Part shown: positions 25,755 through 33,541 of the stretch, one piece after another
How the letters are laid out: each line of letters begins with the position of its first letter
How positions within the stretch are numbered: the stretch's first letter is position 1
Assembly: GCF_041380015.1 (NCBI RefSeq)
Contig: NZ_CP159978.1
DNA from: Buchananella felis
Lineage (GTDB): Bacteria > Actinomycetota > Actinomycetes > Actinomycetales > Actinomycetaceae
Strand: one strand, 5' to 3'
DNA: 64,000 bases
Notes under the pieces: generated by a model
The model's input: the letters and a program-made list of their open reading frames with translations, nothing else
Told to the model about the DNA's origin: nothing
Database searches by the model: none
Program-made: the position numbers and the translations under genes

Positions 25755-26412
25755 CCCGTTCCCCTTAGCCCGCGTCAGACTCACTATCCGCTATTTTCGA
25801 TCTATACTTCACTGATCGCGTCCTTCCGTAGCGGACTGCGCGGAGCTCAGCGCCAACGCTCGCACACTTCCAGAATCGAGCAAAAAACTATCCCCACCAA
25901 CATTTCACTCGACTTGCACAAGTGGTGGCGGGCCCTGGGGTTTGGGAACTGGTTTTCGACGCAATGGCAGCGTTAATTGGGGGTGTTTCGAGGCGCTACG
26001 GCTGGGGTAGGGCGGTGGGCGTGAACCCCGTATTCACGCAAGGTTAAGACCGCCTCTGTGCTGTGGCGCCGCAGATTGCAGCTAAGGAACACGGGGGCGT
26101 TGGATCGTGGAGCGCCTGGGCAGCACACATAACGAAGGCGAGTTCACGGACCGAGAGCGTCACCGCACTAGTCGAGCAGCACCTCCCCTACTCGACAGGA
26201 TCAGCAGGACCAATGGGCGTTTCTACAACCGGATTATGCAGCTTTAAGGCGAGAGATGGATCGGACTAGAGGAAAGAGCGGGAATGCCCAAAAAGGCCGG
26301 AATAGAAACTATTCGACAGCCTGGGCACACCAGACAATCCAGCCCGCGTAACGCTAAAAGACGGGCGCCAGATAGATATCATAGGCGTATTCCTTGAACA
26401 GGTGAAGGGATT
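25755..26412. other. Degenerate lower-GC spacer between immunity genes
   Basis: No intact gene. About 25755-26060 shows nothing I can assign. From 26138 to 26218 there is a remnant of the toxin N-terminal region, and from 26306 to 26416 a short frame that looks like the last 36 codons of another toxin. The order (N-terminal scrap, C-terminal tip, immunity gene) is what is left when a second toxin cassette decays. Confidence 0.6.
26138..26218 (+). pseudogene. Remnant of a T7SS toxin N-terminal region
   Basis: The translation ASSRTESVTALVEQHL followed by YSTGSAG aligns with ASSRAESVTALLEQRD...LLDGIGKAEG of the intact toxin (about residues 54-75). The DNA is also similar (GAGAGCGTCACCGCACTAGT against GAGAGTGTCACGGCGCTGCT). 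It is preceded and followed by unrelated sequence, so only a fragment survives. Confidence 0.65.
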
Positions 26413-26416
26413 ATGA
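26306..26416 (+). pseudogene. C-terminal tip of a lost toxin, overlapping an immunity gene
   Basis: After a TAG at 26303-26305 the frame runs KLFDSLGTPDNPARVTLKD...GRQIDIIGVFLEQVKGL and stops at TGA 26414-26416. That stop overlaps the ATG of the next gene as ATGA, the usual toxin-immunity junction. The GRQIDIIGVFLE segment looks like the end of a folded domain, but I cannot name the family. This tells which kind of toxin the next gene once neutralised. Confidence 0.5.
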
Positions 26417-26904
26417 AACATTTTGAAGCAGTTTACACCGGCGAGGAGGGCACCATTGGCTCATACAGCCTCCAATACACGCCAAAGTCATTTGCTGACG
26501 ATTTCGAGCTAGACCTTAAGTCGCGACACTTTAACGGCAAACGAATCTTCGCAATGCTTGTCTGGGCTGGGCCTGATGACATGGAACCGGATGAGGTACG
26601 TAAGAATTCATATCATCGCGATAACTACATGCAGTGCGCAGGCTCCAATGCCGCGATGACTGTTGAGGTGCGCGTGACGCATCCGGATAGGTCGTTCGAG
26701 CACTACGTGGTGGCGCGCGAACCCGTACGCGACCCGAATGCGTGGACCACAATCACCTGGGACAACGGCAGCCCAGAGCTTTGCGTCTGGCGACTGCACC
26801 CGGAGGAGGTCTTCACTGGCGAGCAGGCCGCCAAGGTATTCCGCGACTACATAGAACACGACCAACTCCCACCCAAAGAGTTACTACGCCGAACCGAGAA
26901 CTAA
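26413..26904 (+). CDS. Probable orphan immunity protein (Imm1-like?)
   Basis: 163 residues, cytosolic, from ATG 26413, which overlaps the stop of the toxin remnant. The sequence has alternating strands (MTVEVRVTHPDRSFEHYVVAREP; TTITWDNGSPELCVWRLHPEEVFTG) and ends with a helix (EQAAKVFRDYIEHDQLPPKELLRR). The general pattern recalls the Imm1 family that pairs with deaminase toxins, but the match is too weak to assert. It does not resemble the TNT immunity paralogues on either side. An intact immunity gene without its toxin would protect against toxins of related strains (inference). Confidence 0.65.
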   Translation: MKHFEAVYTGEEGTIGSYSLQYTPKSFADDFELDLKSRHFNGKRIFAMLVWAGPDDMEPDEVRKNSYHRDNYMQCAGSNAAMTVEVRVTHPDRSFEHYVVAREPVRDPNAWTTITWDNGSPELCVWRLHPEEVFTGEQAAKVFRDYIEHDQLPPKELLRRTEN

Positions 26905-27099
26905 TGATCGCAGACAAACGACCGGGGTGTTGGGATTTGACGGACGATGCGCACGGACGGGCCAAACCAAGCAGACAGGAAAGCAATCCACTACCCCGGG
27001 TCGGCGCCTTGCGGAGCCGGGAGCGGGAGCTACCCTCGCCGGTCGCGGCCCGTCGGACCGCCTGACGCCCCACGAAGCCTGGGGCGGAAACTTAAACTG

Positions 27100-27159
27100 G
27101 CCCGTACGCAGCAGGCGGCACGGGATCGAGATGAGGCCCGACACGAAGCACTGCAACAC
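27100..27159 (+). pseudogene. Second remnant of a toxin N-terminal region
   Basis: The frame leading into the gene at 27190 reads ARTQQAARDRDEARHEALQ, which resembles AARQAKWERDEARDNQRYY of the intact toxin (about residues 102-120). The shared DNA word is CGAGATGAGGCCCG here and CGCGATGAGGCCCG in the toxin. The match is short, so confidence is moderate. Upstream bases 26905-27099 hold nothing else recognisable. Confidence 0.4.
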
Positions 27160-27189
27160 GGCGCGACTCCAACAACCAAGGCCCTTACA

Positions 27190-27726
27190 ATGAAGGATTT
27201 CGAATTCTCGCCCCAATTCACAGACCTGGTAAGGTGTGCAGCACTTCAGGGGACCGTCGAAGAATGCGACGATCGCTACGAGATTTGGCGACCGACCAGC
27301 GTAGTTTACGTAGTCAAGCGAGTACGCGGGGAGTATTGCTTAGGAAGCTACGAGCGCGCAGATCCTCCATCATTCGATTTTTTCACCACTGACTTGGCAC
27401 TCATCGAAAGGTGCCTGATCGCCAACTTCTGTAGCGACTGCAGGGAAGATATTGGCTTCCCACGGCTTGACATATACCGAATGGCTCACAGCCTCAAAGA
27501 CGGGGTCGAGGCATACATGCTCGATGACCGCTACTCCACGCTGCGCGATACCCACACCGGCAACTCGTACCCAATGCGCATACGCGAGCTTTCGGGAATC
27601 CCATTGGCGGCGACTCACCTATCGCATATCGTCACGGTCCCCATCGAGGAGCTCTTCGCCGCTTACTTGACGCCAAATGGCGCACCGCTGTTCGCGGAGT
27701 TCATCTATGAGCGCGGCCTCAGGTAA
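27190..27726 (+). CDS. TNT immunity protein paralogue (orphan)
   Basis: 178 residues from ATG 27190. It is clearly homologous to the immunity protein at 25224-25754: DRYEIWRPTSVVYVVKRVRGEYCLGSYERADPPSFDFFTTDLALIERCLIANF aligns with GYDVWHKHSTCMRIVHQNGEYLLGSYERNDPPRFDFSSTELHLLEKQIAANL, and the ends (LTPNGAPLFAEF/LSPSGGPLFEGEF) also match. The two have diverged strongly, so they probably recognise different TNT variants. No intact toxin precedes it, only a fragment. It is the last gene of the island; rsmE follows on the other strand. Confidence 0.8.
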   Translation: MKDFEFSPQFTDLVRCAALQGTVEECDDRYEIWRPTSVVYVVKRVRGEYCLGSYERADPPSFDFFTTDLALIERCLIANFCSDCREDIGFPRLDIYRMAHSLKDGVEAYMLDDRYSTLRDTHTGNSYPMRIRELSGIPLAATHLSHIVTVPIEELFAAYLTPNGAPLFAEFIYERGLR

Positions 27727-27874
27727 GCGGGCACGGCAGAGCCACCAGGCTCTTCGCGTCTAGGACGGATACAAGAGGTGAATCGACCCCGCCCGGGTCC
27801 GCCCGGCGGAGCGGCAAGTGCGACTGCCCAGTCCAGCTGGGGACCCGCTTACGTCATCGGCTAGGGGGTCCGGA

Positions 27875-28648
27875 CTACTGCGCTCGCGCGCCCCACAGGT
27901 TGAGCCTGGTGGCCAACACGGCCAGGCCGGCCGGGCCTGCGGAGGACGTGCGCAGCACGTGGGGGCCCAGGCGCACCAGCTTCGCGCCGGCGTCCACCAG
28001 CGCGGCCGTTTCCTTCTCCCCGATTCCGCCCTCGGGCCCCACCACCAGTGCCACGGCCGGGCAGTCGGCGGGTACGGGCAGCTCGGTCAGGGCGGCGCTT
28101 GCCTCCTCGTGTAGCAGCGCCACCAGGGCGCCGCCTTCCGCCTGCTCCCTGATCCAGGCGCACAGCTCCTTCGTGGAGCGCGGCTGCTCCACCGTGGGCA
28201 CCCAGGAGCGGCGCGCCTGCTTGGCCGCCGCGAGCGCGATCGCCTGCCAGCGGGCCACGGCCTTGGGGATCTTGGGGCCGCTCCACACGGAAACCGACCG
28301 CTCGGCCTGCCAGGGCAGGGCTCGCTCGATGCCCAGCTCGGTGGCGGTCTCTAGGGCCTGCTCGTCGCGTCCGCCCTTGGCCAGGGCCTGCACCAGGATC
28401 AGCGCGGGCTGCGCGGGGGCCTCCCTGCTCCAGGTGGTCACATCCACCGTCACCCGGTCCCGGGCGGCCGAGCGGACGGTGCCGCGCGCCCGCCCGCCGC
28501 GCCCGTCCACCACGTCCACGGCCTCGCCGGCGCGGATGCGGCGCACGCTGGCGGCGTGCTGGGCCTCGGTCCCCAGCACGTCCAGGCTCGCCCCGCCCTC
28601 GGCGGCAGCGAACTCGGCCTCGCCGACCACAAACACCGGCAGGGACAT
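27875..28648 (-). CDS. rsmE: 16S rRNA (uracil-1498-N3)-methyltransferase
   Basis: Methylates U1498 of 16S rRNA with SAM. The 257-residue protein has the N-terminal PUA-like domain and the C-terminal SPOUT (trefoil-knot) domain with ALVVGPEGGIGEKE and LGPHVLRTSSAGPAGLAVLA, which form the SAM site. LVQALAKGGRDEQALETATELGI is also typical. It lies 9 bp after dnaJ in the hrcA-dnaJ-rsmE operon. In related genomes I expect phoH close by on this side; here the T7SS-like island intervenes. Confidence 0.96.
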   Translation of the reverse strand: MSLPVFVVGEAEFAAAEGGASLDVLGTEAQHAASVRRIRAGEAVDVVDGRGGRARGTVRSAARDRVTVDVTTWSREAPAQPALILVQALAKGGRDEQALETATELGIERALPWQAERSVSVWSGPKIPKAVARWQAIALAAAKQARRSWVPTVEQPRSTKELCAWIREQAEGGALVALLHEEASAALTELPVPADCPAVALVVGPEGGIGEKETAALVDAGAKLVRLGPHVLRTSSAGPAGLAVLATRLNLWGARAQ

Positions 28649-28657
28649 GGCTACTCC

Positions 28658-29746
28658 TTAGCTGAAGGCCTCGCGCAGGCGGCTGAAGAAGCTCTCCTTG
28701 CCGCGCGGGGTGGGGCGTACGCTCTCCTCGCCACGCAGGGCGGCCAGTTGCTCCAGCAGGCTGCGCTGGGCGTCGTCCAGATCGGTGGGCGTCTCTACCG
28801 CCACGTGCACGTACAGGTCTCCGCGCGTCTGGCGGTGCAGGCGGGTCATTCCCATGCCGCGCAGGCGAAGCTCGGCCCCGCTCTGGGTGCCGGCGGGGAT
28901 CTCCACGTCCTCCTCGCCGTCCAGCGTCTCCAGCGGGAACACCGTTCCTAGCGCGGCGGCGGTGAGCGGGATGGAGACGAAGGCGTGCAGGTGGTCGCCG
29001 TTTCGTTCCAGCGTCGGGTGGGCGATCTCCACGATCTCCACGTAGAGGTCCCCGTTGGGGCCGCCGCCGGTACCGGCCTCGCCGCGCCCGGACAGGCGGA
29101 TGCGGGTGCCGTCGCCCACGCCGGCGGGGATGCCTACCTTGACCTTGGAGTGGGAGGGCACGCGGCCCTGCCCGGCGCACTCGGTGCAGGGCGAGGCGAT
29201 CACGGTGCCGTATCCCTGGCATTCCGCGCACGGAGAGGTGGTGACCACCTGGCCCATGAAGGAGCGGGTCAGGCGCTGCACGGTGCCGGAGCCCCCGCAA
29301 CCGGAGCAGGTCACTGGCTGGGTGCCCGCCGCGCAGCAGGAGCCCTCGCAGGCGCCGCAGCGCACGTAGGTGTTGAAGCTGATCTCCTTCTCCACCCCGA
29401 ACGCGGCCTCCGCCAGGGTCACCTCCACCTGGGCCAGGGCGTCGCGGCCGCGCTGGCTGCGGGACATCGGCCCGCGCATCCCGCCACCGGCTGCCTGGAA
29501 GAAGGACTCGAAGAAGTCACCGAAACCACCAAAGCCCTGCGGGCTGGGATTGTCGTATTCGCGGCGCTTTTCCGGGTTGGACAGGGTCTCGTAGGCGACG
29601 TTGATCTCCTTGATCTTCGCCTCGTTTTCCTCGGAGCGGCCGGCCAGGTCGGGGTGGTACTTGCGCGCCAGCTTCTGGTAGGCCTTCTTGATCTCCGCCT
29701 GGGTGGCGTCGCGCGCCACCCCTAGCACCTCATAAAAGTCGCTCAT
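28658..29746 (-). CDS. dnaJ: Chaperone DnaJ
   Basis: Co-chaperone that stimulates DnaK. 362 residues: J domain (1-68, with the HPD motif in YHPDLAGRSEE), Gly/Phe-rich linker (SPQGFGGFGDFFESFF), four-repeat zinc finger (about 130-195) and C-terminal substrate-binding domain. The first zinc repeat reads CGACEGSCC in place of CxxCxGxG, and the second CSGCGGSG, third CAECQGYG and fourth CTECAGQG are standard, so all eight Cys are present. The gene is 18 bp after hrcA, so it shares its CIRCE-controlled promoter. Confidence 0.96.
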   Translation of the reverse strand: MSDFYEVLGVARDATQAEIKKAYQKLARKYHPDLAGRSEENEAKIKEINVAYETLSNPEKRREYDNPSPQGFGGFGDFFESFFQAAGGGMRGPMSRSQRGRDALAQVEVTLAEAAFGVEKEISFNTYVRCGACEGSCCAAGTQPVTCSGCGGSGTVQRLTRSFMGQVVTTSPCAECQGYGTVIASPCTECAGQGRVPSHSKVKVGIPAGVGDGTRIRLSGRGEAGTGGGPNGDLYVEIVEIAHPTLERNGDHLHAFVSIPLTAAALGTVFPLETLDGEEDVEIPAGTQSGAELRLRGMGMTRLHRQTRGDLYVHVAVETPTDLDDAQRSLLEQLAALRGEESVRPTPRGKESFFSRLREAFS

Positions 29747-29764
29747 TGTTCCTCTACGTTTGCC

Positions 29765-30820
29765 TCACAGGTCGTGAGCACCCAAAAACCTCGACAGGTA
29801 GCTGGCCACGGCGCGTACGGCTGCCATGGCGGCCGGGTAGTCCATTCGCGTCGGCCCCACCACTCCCAGGTGCGCCATCGAGTTCGCGCCCCCGTAGGCG
29901 GCAGTGATCAGGGAGGTCTCCGCCAGTTCCTCGTGACCGGTCTCCGCGCCGATTCGCACCTCGATGTCGCTGCGGTCCATCTCCGTGAACAAACGCAGCA
30001 GGACGACGTTCTCTTCCAGCGCCTCCAGCACCGGCGTGATGGAGCGGCGAAAGTCCGTGTTGCAGCGCGCCAGGTTGGCAGTGCCGCCCACCACGACGCG
30101 TTCCTCGGCCTCGCACTCCGTCACCGAGGCGACCTCCCGCAGGAGCGCGGAAACGAGGTCGCGGTCGGCAGGGGCCACGGTGTGCTCCACCTCGGTCAGG
30201 GCGGCGCGCACCTGCGCCGAGGTCCGCCCGGCGCACAGCACGTTGACCTGCACTCGCAGGGAGGCCAGGTCCGCCCCGGCCAGGTCGGCTTCCACGATGC
30301 GCTGCTCCACGCGCCCGGAGTCGGTGATGACCACCATCAGCAGGCGCCGCTCGGCCAGCTCCACCAGTTCCACGTGGCGTACGCCGGCGTGGCAGAGCGT
30401 CGGGTATTGCACCACGGCCACCTGCTGGGTGAGTTGGGCAAGTAGCCGGGCGGTGCGGTGGACGACGTCGTCCAAATCCACCGCCTGGGAGAACAGGGCG
30501 TCCACGGCGCGGCGTTCGGCGGCCGAGAGGGGCTTGATCGCGGCGATGCGGTCCACGAACAGGCGGTATCCCTTGTCGGTGGGCACGCGACCGGCGCTGG
30601 TGTAGGGCTGGTGGATGTAGCCGGCCTCCTCCAGCGCGGCCATGTCGTTGCGGATCGTGGCGGGGGAAACGTCCAGCGAGTGGCGCTCGACGATGGAGCG
30701 GGAGGCCACCGGCACTCGGGTGTGCACGTAGTCGCTCACGATCGCCTTGAGCACCTCCAGGCGACGGCCCGAAACCGGCTCCGTGTTCTCCAGCGCACCG
30801 CGCTCCTTGGGCTCCGCCAC
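29765..30820 (-). CDS. hrcA: Heat-inducible transcription repressor HrcA
   Basis: Represses heat-shock genes by binding CIRCE. The start is GTG 30820 (AEPKERGALENTEPVSGRRLEVLKAIVSDYVHT), with AAAGGAGGGGG in front; 351 residues. The N-terminal winged helix (GRRLEVLKAIVSDYVHTRVPVASRSIVERHSLDVSPATIRNDMAALEEAGYI) is followed by the GAF-like core and dimerisation parts. A CIRCE element lies 11 bp upstream of the start, so the gene represses itself and dnaJ. Upstream in-frame codons to 30925 run through CIRCE and are not part of the gene. Confidence 0.96.
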   Translation of the reverse strand: MAEPKERGALENTEPVSGRRLEVLKAIVSDYVHTRVPVASRSIVERHSLDVSPATIRNDMAALEEAGYIHQPYTSAGRVPTDKGYRLFVDRIAAIKPLSAAERRAVDALFSQAVDLDDVVHRTARLLAQLTQQVAVVQYPTLCHAGVRHVELVELAERRLLMVVITDSGRVEQRIVEADLAGADLASLRVQVNVLCAGRTSAQVRAALTEVEHTVAPADRDLVSALLREVASVTECEAEERVVVGGTANLARCNTDFRRSITPVLEALEENVVLLRLFTEMDRSDIEVRIGAETGHEELAETSLITAAYGGANSMAHLGVVGPTRMDYPAAMAAVRAVASYLSRFLGAHDL

Positions 30821-30831
30821 TCCCCCTCCTT

Positions 30832-30858
30832 TCAGCACTCGCCACCCTAGAGTGCTAA
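30832..30858 (-). promoter_or_regulatory. CIRCE operator of hrcA-dnaJ
   Basis: TCAGCACTC-N9-GAGTGCTAA on the plus strand. One arm is perfect and the other differs from TTAGCACTC at one base; the 9-base spacer is exact. It lies between promoter and RBS of hrcA, so bound HrcA should block transcription of hrcA-dnaJ-rsmE until heat shock. Confidence 0.93.
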
Positions 30859-30988
30859 CTCTAGCGCGGCGGCGGGCGGGCATGCCTGCGGCGGTGCGGC
30901 CTGGCGACTGTGGCACCGCCCGCACTGCGGCGTTTTCGCTTCGGATGCACGACGTCCCGCCGGCGCCCCGCTACAAGCGCCGGAGCCA

Positions 30989-33541
30989 TCAGCTGTCAGC
31001 AACGTTCGATAGCTTTGCTTTCCTCCTACGCTTGAACCAGCCCAGAACTGCCGCTACACCGAGCAACATTGCCGCAACCACCGCTGCCGCTACCGCATGA
31101 ACGCCCAAAAAGAGGGCCATCTGCTCACGCGCCGAGGGAACATAGATCGGAATTTCCACCTTTGCCGGCTTGCCATCCTCCCCCCGGCCGTACGCAATTA
31201 AGGTGTGGTTTCCGGGAGGCAAGTCCTGCGGTAAGCGAACATGCAGTTCCTCGACATCCGGACCGCCGGGATAGTAGCCAAGGGAGACCGGATCAGACCG
31301 GACCTCAAAGTATACTGTTGGACTCTGCCAAACAAGCATACACGCTTCCTGAATATCCGGCGGTAGATCCTCCGGGCTATAGCCACGCCTAGCCTCGCAC
31401 CGCAAAACAATGCGCTCCCGAGACGATGCGCCACGAAAGCCGAGTTCTTCCAGCTTGCCCATCAGCACTCTTTCATACTTGCCGTCCAGCGAATAGGGTT
31501 CCGCTGGCTGTAACGCGGCAGGCTCGAACGACTGCGGGTCCCGCAGGCCTTGTCGCCAAGACCAGTCTTGAATAGCTCTGGCCTCCAGGCGGTAGCCTCG
31601 AGCGTTGGGATGGAACAGCTCTTGCTTGTGCGAACTCCCAAATGCTCCCCCAACAACAGCTGCACCTCCCGCCAAGATTCCAACAACAGAAAGCGGGGCA
31701 TTATCTCCACACGGGCTCTGGGCAGCGAAGGCTCTTGCCACGTCTTGGACATAATATATTGGCCTAGACGAAACCTTGATTACAGCTTCCTCGACTTCTT
31801 TATTGAGATCAAATTGAAAAGCCACCATATTACGCTTTTCGAGCTCATTAATAGACCATGCACAACTCTTGTGCGAGCCCAGGCCGTGCAGCGCGTGCGG
31901 GTAGGGAAGTACAAGAATCGGTGCTATCTTACCCGCGCGCTGCTTGACGCGATCCACAGAATTCACTCGGGCGTCAACCTCAAGCAACACCCTGGCAATG
32001 CGTTCATCAAGATCGTGCGACACCTGCTGGTCAAGCGACCCCCACATGCCGAACAGATAACTGGGATACCCCGTCGTTAACGAACCGGTAACCAAATCGC
32101 CGAAACCGGCATCGTTACCCCCAATAGACATGATGACCAGACCGGGGGCTTGCTCAAGCTCCTCCAGAGCGCGTAGCTGCGGTACCACGGCTTTGTTTTT
32201 CCGTTCACCCCACCCCGATTCGGTAATCTGATAATCAAGGAAATCGGCAGTGACCGCTCCAGAACACGCAAGGATCGTTGCGTGAGGAAATAGCTGAGCC
32301 CCGTGCGTGTAGGGCGAGCGATGACAGCGGTTTTCCCAGTCCCTGTCGCCGGATCCCAAGATGTAGGGCGGCGCATTCTCACCGGACGAGTACGAGTCGC
32401 CCATCACCACTACGTTCTTGGAATCCCTGATTATCGGCCCCAGCAGGAACTCTCCCTCCGGCTTAACCACCTCGGAGTTACCTTGTACACGCGTAACAGG
32501 ACCACCAGGAAGCGCGACCTCTACAATCGGGACCCTTTCATACACGGTCACCTGCCACTGTATTTTCCCTACGTCACCAACACCCGGCTGAAGTGGAACC
32601 TTTAGCTTTACCGTACTCCCAGAAGGTATTGAGCCAATGGCTCGGACCGGCTTGTATACCCGCACAGCGGCGCCATTGCTATTGATCGCCTTGACACTAA
32701 CCTGCGCGTTGAGAATCAATCTGCCTTCAGCGGCAATACTAATATCTATCGCCTGGTTCTTGACCGCTGCCCCTAACGGTTGCAGCTTCTTCGGCGCATC
32801 AGCTACAACCTTTATTGAACCTCCAACAGCTCTGGTTATCTCGGGCTTGAGCTGATCCACGTCAATACCGCTCACTGCCGTACCCCCCGTGGCGTCCGCA
32901 ATGCACCTTAGGGAAGAGTTCACAGTTTCCTCTTCGGTCAAACCGATGCCATGCACAGTTAGCTCGATGCCGGAGTCCCTGACCCGTTGCGCCACATCAC
33001 ATGCTGGAGGTCCGCAGTTTTCCTCCCCATCGGTTATCAACACCACCGTGGCATTCCTGAAGCCCCGCTGGGCTAGCCAGTGCGCGGCGCCCTGCAGCGC
33101 AGGTCCGGTCGGCGTGTTGCCGTCAGCCACCATCGCGTTGATCACCGCCGAGTCTTGACCTAATTCTCGCTTGTTTGGGCTAAGCAAAACTCGTCCTGCC
33201 GGGCACGAATCTATTTCCGGCAGTTCTTCCCCCGTGGCGCCAGAAGGGTAGGTGATCAAACCAAAGGGAACCTTCAGCTCGCCAAGAAGGCCATTCACCA
33301 CCTGTTTGGCTGTATCCAGCTTGGTCTGCCCAGGGTGCGTGGGGTCCGCATCATTCATGGAACCTGAAGTGTCCATCACCACTACTACCGGACCGCGCTG
33401 CCCATCGGTCCTGACGGAAGACGGGGCCGGCAAAGGAGCCGCGCTTGGATCGACTGGATTGGGCGTTTCATCCGCAACTGCGAGTGCAGGTACCAGGCAC
33501 ATCGCCGCAGCCAGCAGCACTCCAACGACCCGCTTTCTCAT
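30989..33541 (-). CDS. Secreted, membrane-anchored VWA-SGNH hydrolase fusion protein
   Basis: 850 residues. A signal peptide (1-23) is followed by a von Willebrand A domain with the MIDAS motif DTSGSM (57-62), TPTGPAL and ITDGEENC. A beta-rich spacer (about 245-365) comes next. An SGNH/GDSL hydrolase follows, with block I GDSYSSGE (Ser383), GGNDAG (Asn476) and HPNARGY (His644; the expected Asp is replaced by His-Pro context). One membrane segment near 815-836 and the basic tail KRRRKAK anchor it outside the cell. Substrate unknown; esterase or deacylase activity on surface glycans is possible. The start overlaps the PASTA gene stop (ATGA). AT-richer codons suggest transfer. Confidence 0.9.
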   Translation of the reverse strand: MRKRVVGVLLAAAMCLVPALAVADETPNPVDPSAAPLPAPSSVRTDGQRGPVVVVMDTSGSMNDADPTHPGQTKLDTAKQVVNGLLGELKVPFGLITYPSGATGEELPEIDSCPAGRVLLSPNKRELGQDSAVINAMVADGNTPTGPALQGAAHWLAQRGFRNATVVLITDGEENCGPPACDVAQRVRDSGIELTVHGIGLTEEETVNSSLRCIADATGGTAVSGIDVDQLKPEITRAVGGSIKVVADAPKKLQPLGAAVKNQAIDISIAAEGRLILNAQVSVKAINSNGAAVRVYKPVRAIGSIPSGSTVKLKVPLQPGVGDVGKIQWQVTVYERVPIVEVALPGGPVTRVQGNSEVVKPEGEFLLGPIIRDSKNVVVMGDSYSSGENAPPYILGSGDRDWENRCHRSPYTHGAQLFPHATILACSGAVTADFLDYQITESGWGERKNKAVVPQLRALEELEQAPGLVIMSIGGNDAGFGDLVTGSLTTGYPSYLFGMWGSLDQQVSHDLDERIARVLLEVDARVNSVDRVKQRAGKIAPILVLPYPHALHGLGSHKSCAWSINELEKRNMVAFQFDLNKEVEEAVIKVSSRPIYYVQDVARAFAAQSPCGDNAPLSVVGILAGGAAVVGGAFGSSHKQELFHPNARGYRLEARAIQDWSWRQGLRDPQSFEPAALQPAEPYSLDGKYERVLMGKLEELGFRGASSRERIVLRCEARRGYSPEDLPPDIQEACMLVWQSPTVYFEVRSDPVSLGYYPGGPDVEELHVRLPQDLPPGNHTLIAYGRGEDGKPAKVEIPIYVPSAREQMALFLGVHAVAAAVVAAMLLGVAAVLGWFKRRRKAKLSNVADS

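Noticed and set aside
26063..26269. A 68-residue gene
   Set aside because: Only its middle matches the toxin N-terminus; start and end are unrelated, so it is listed as a remnant.
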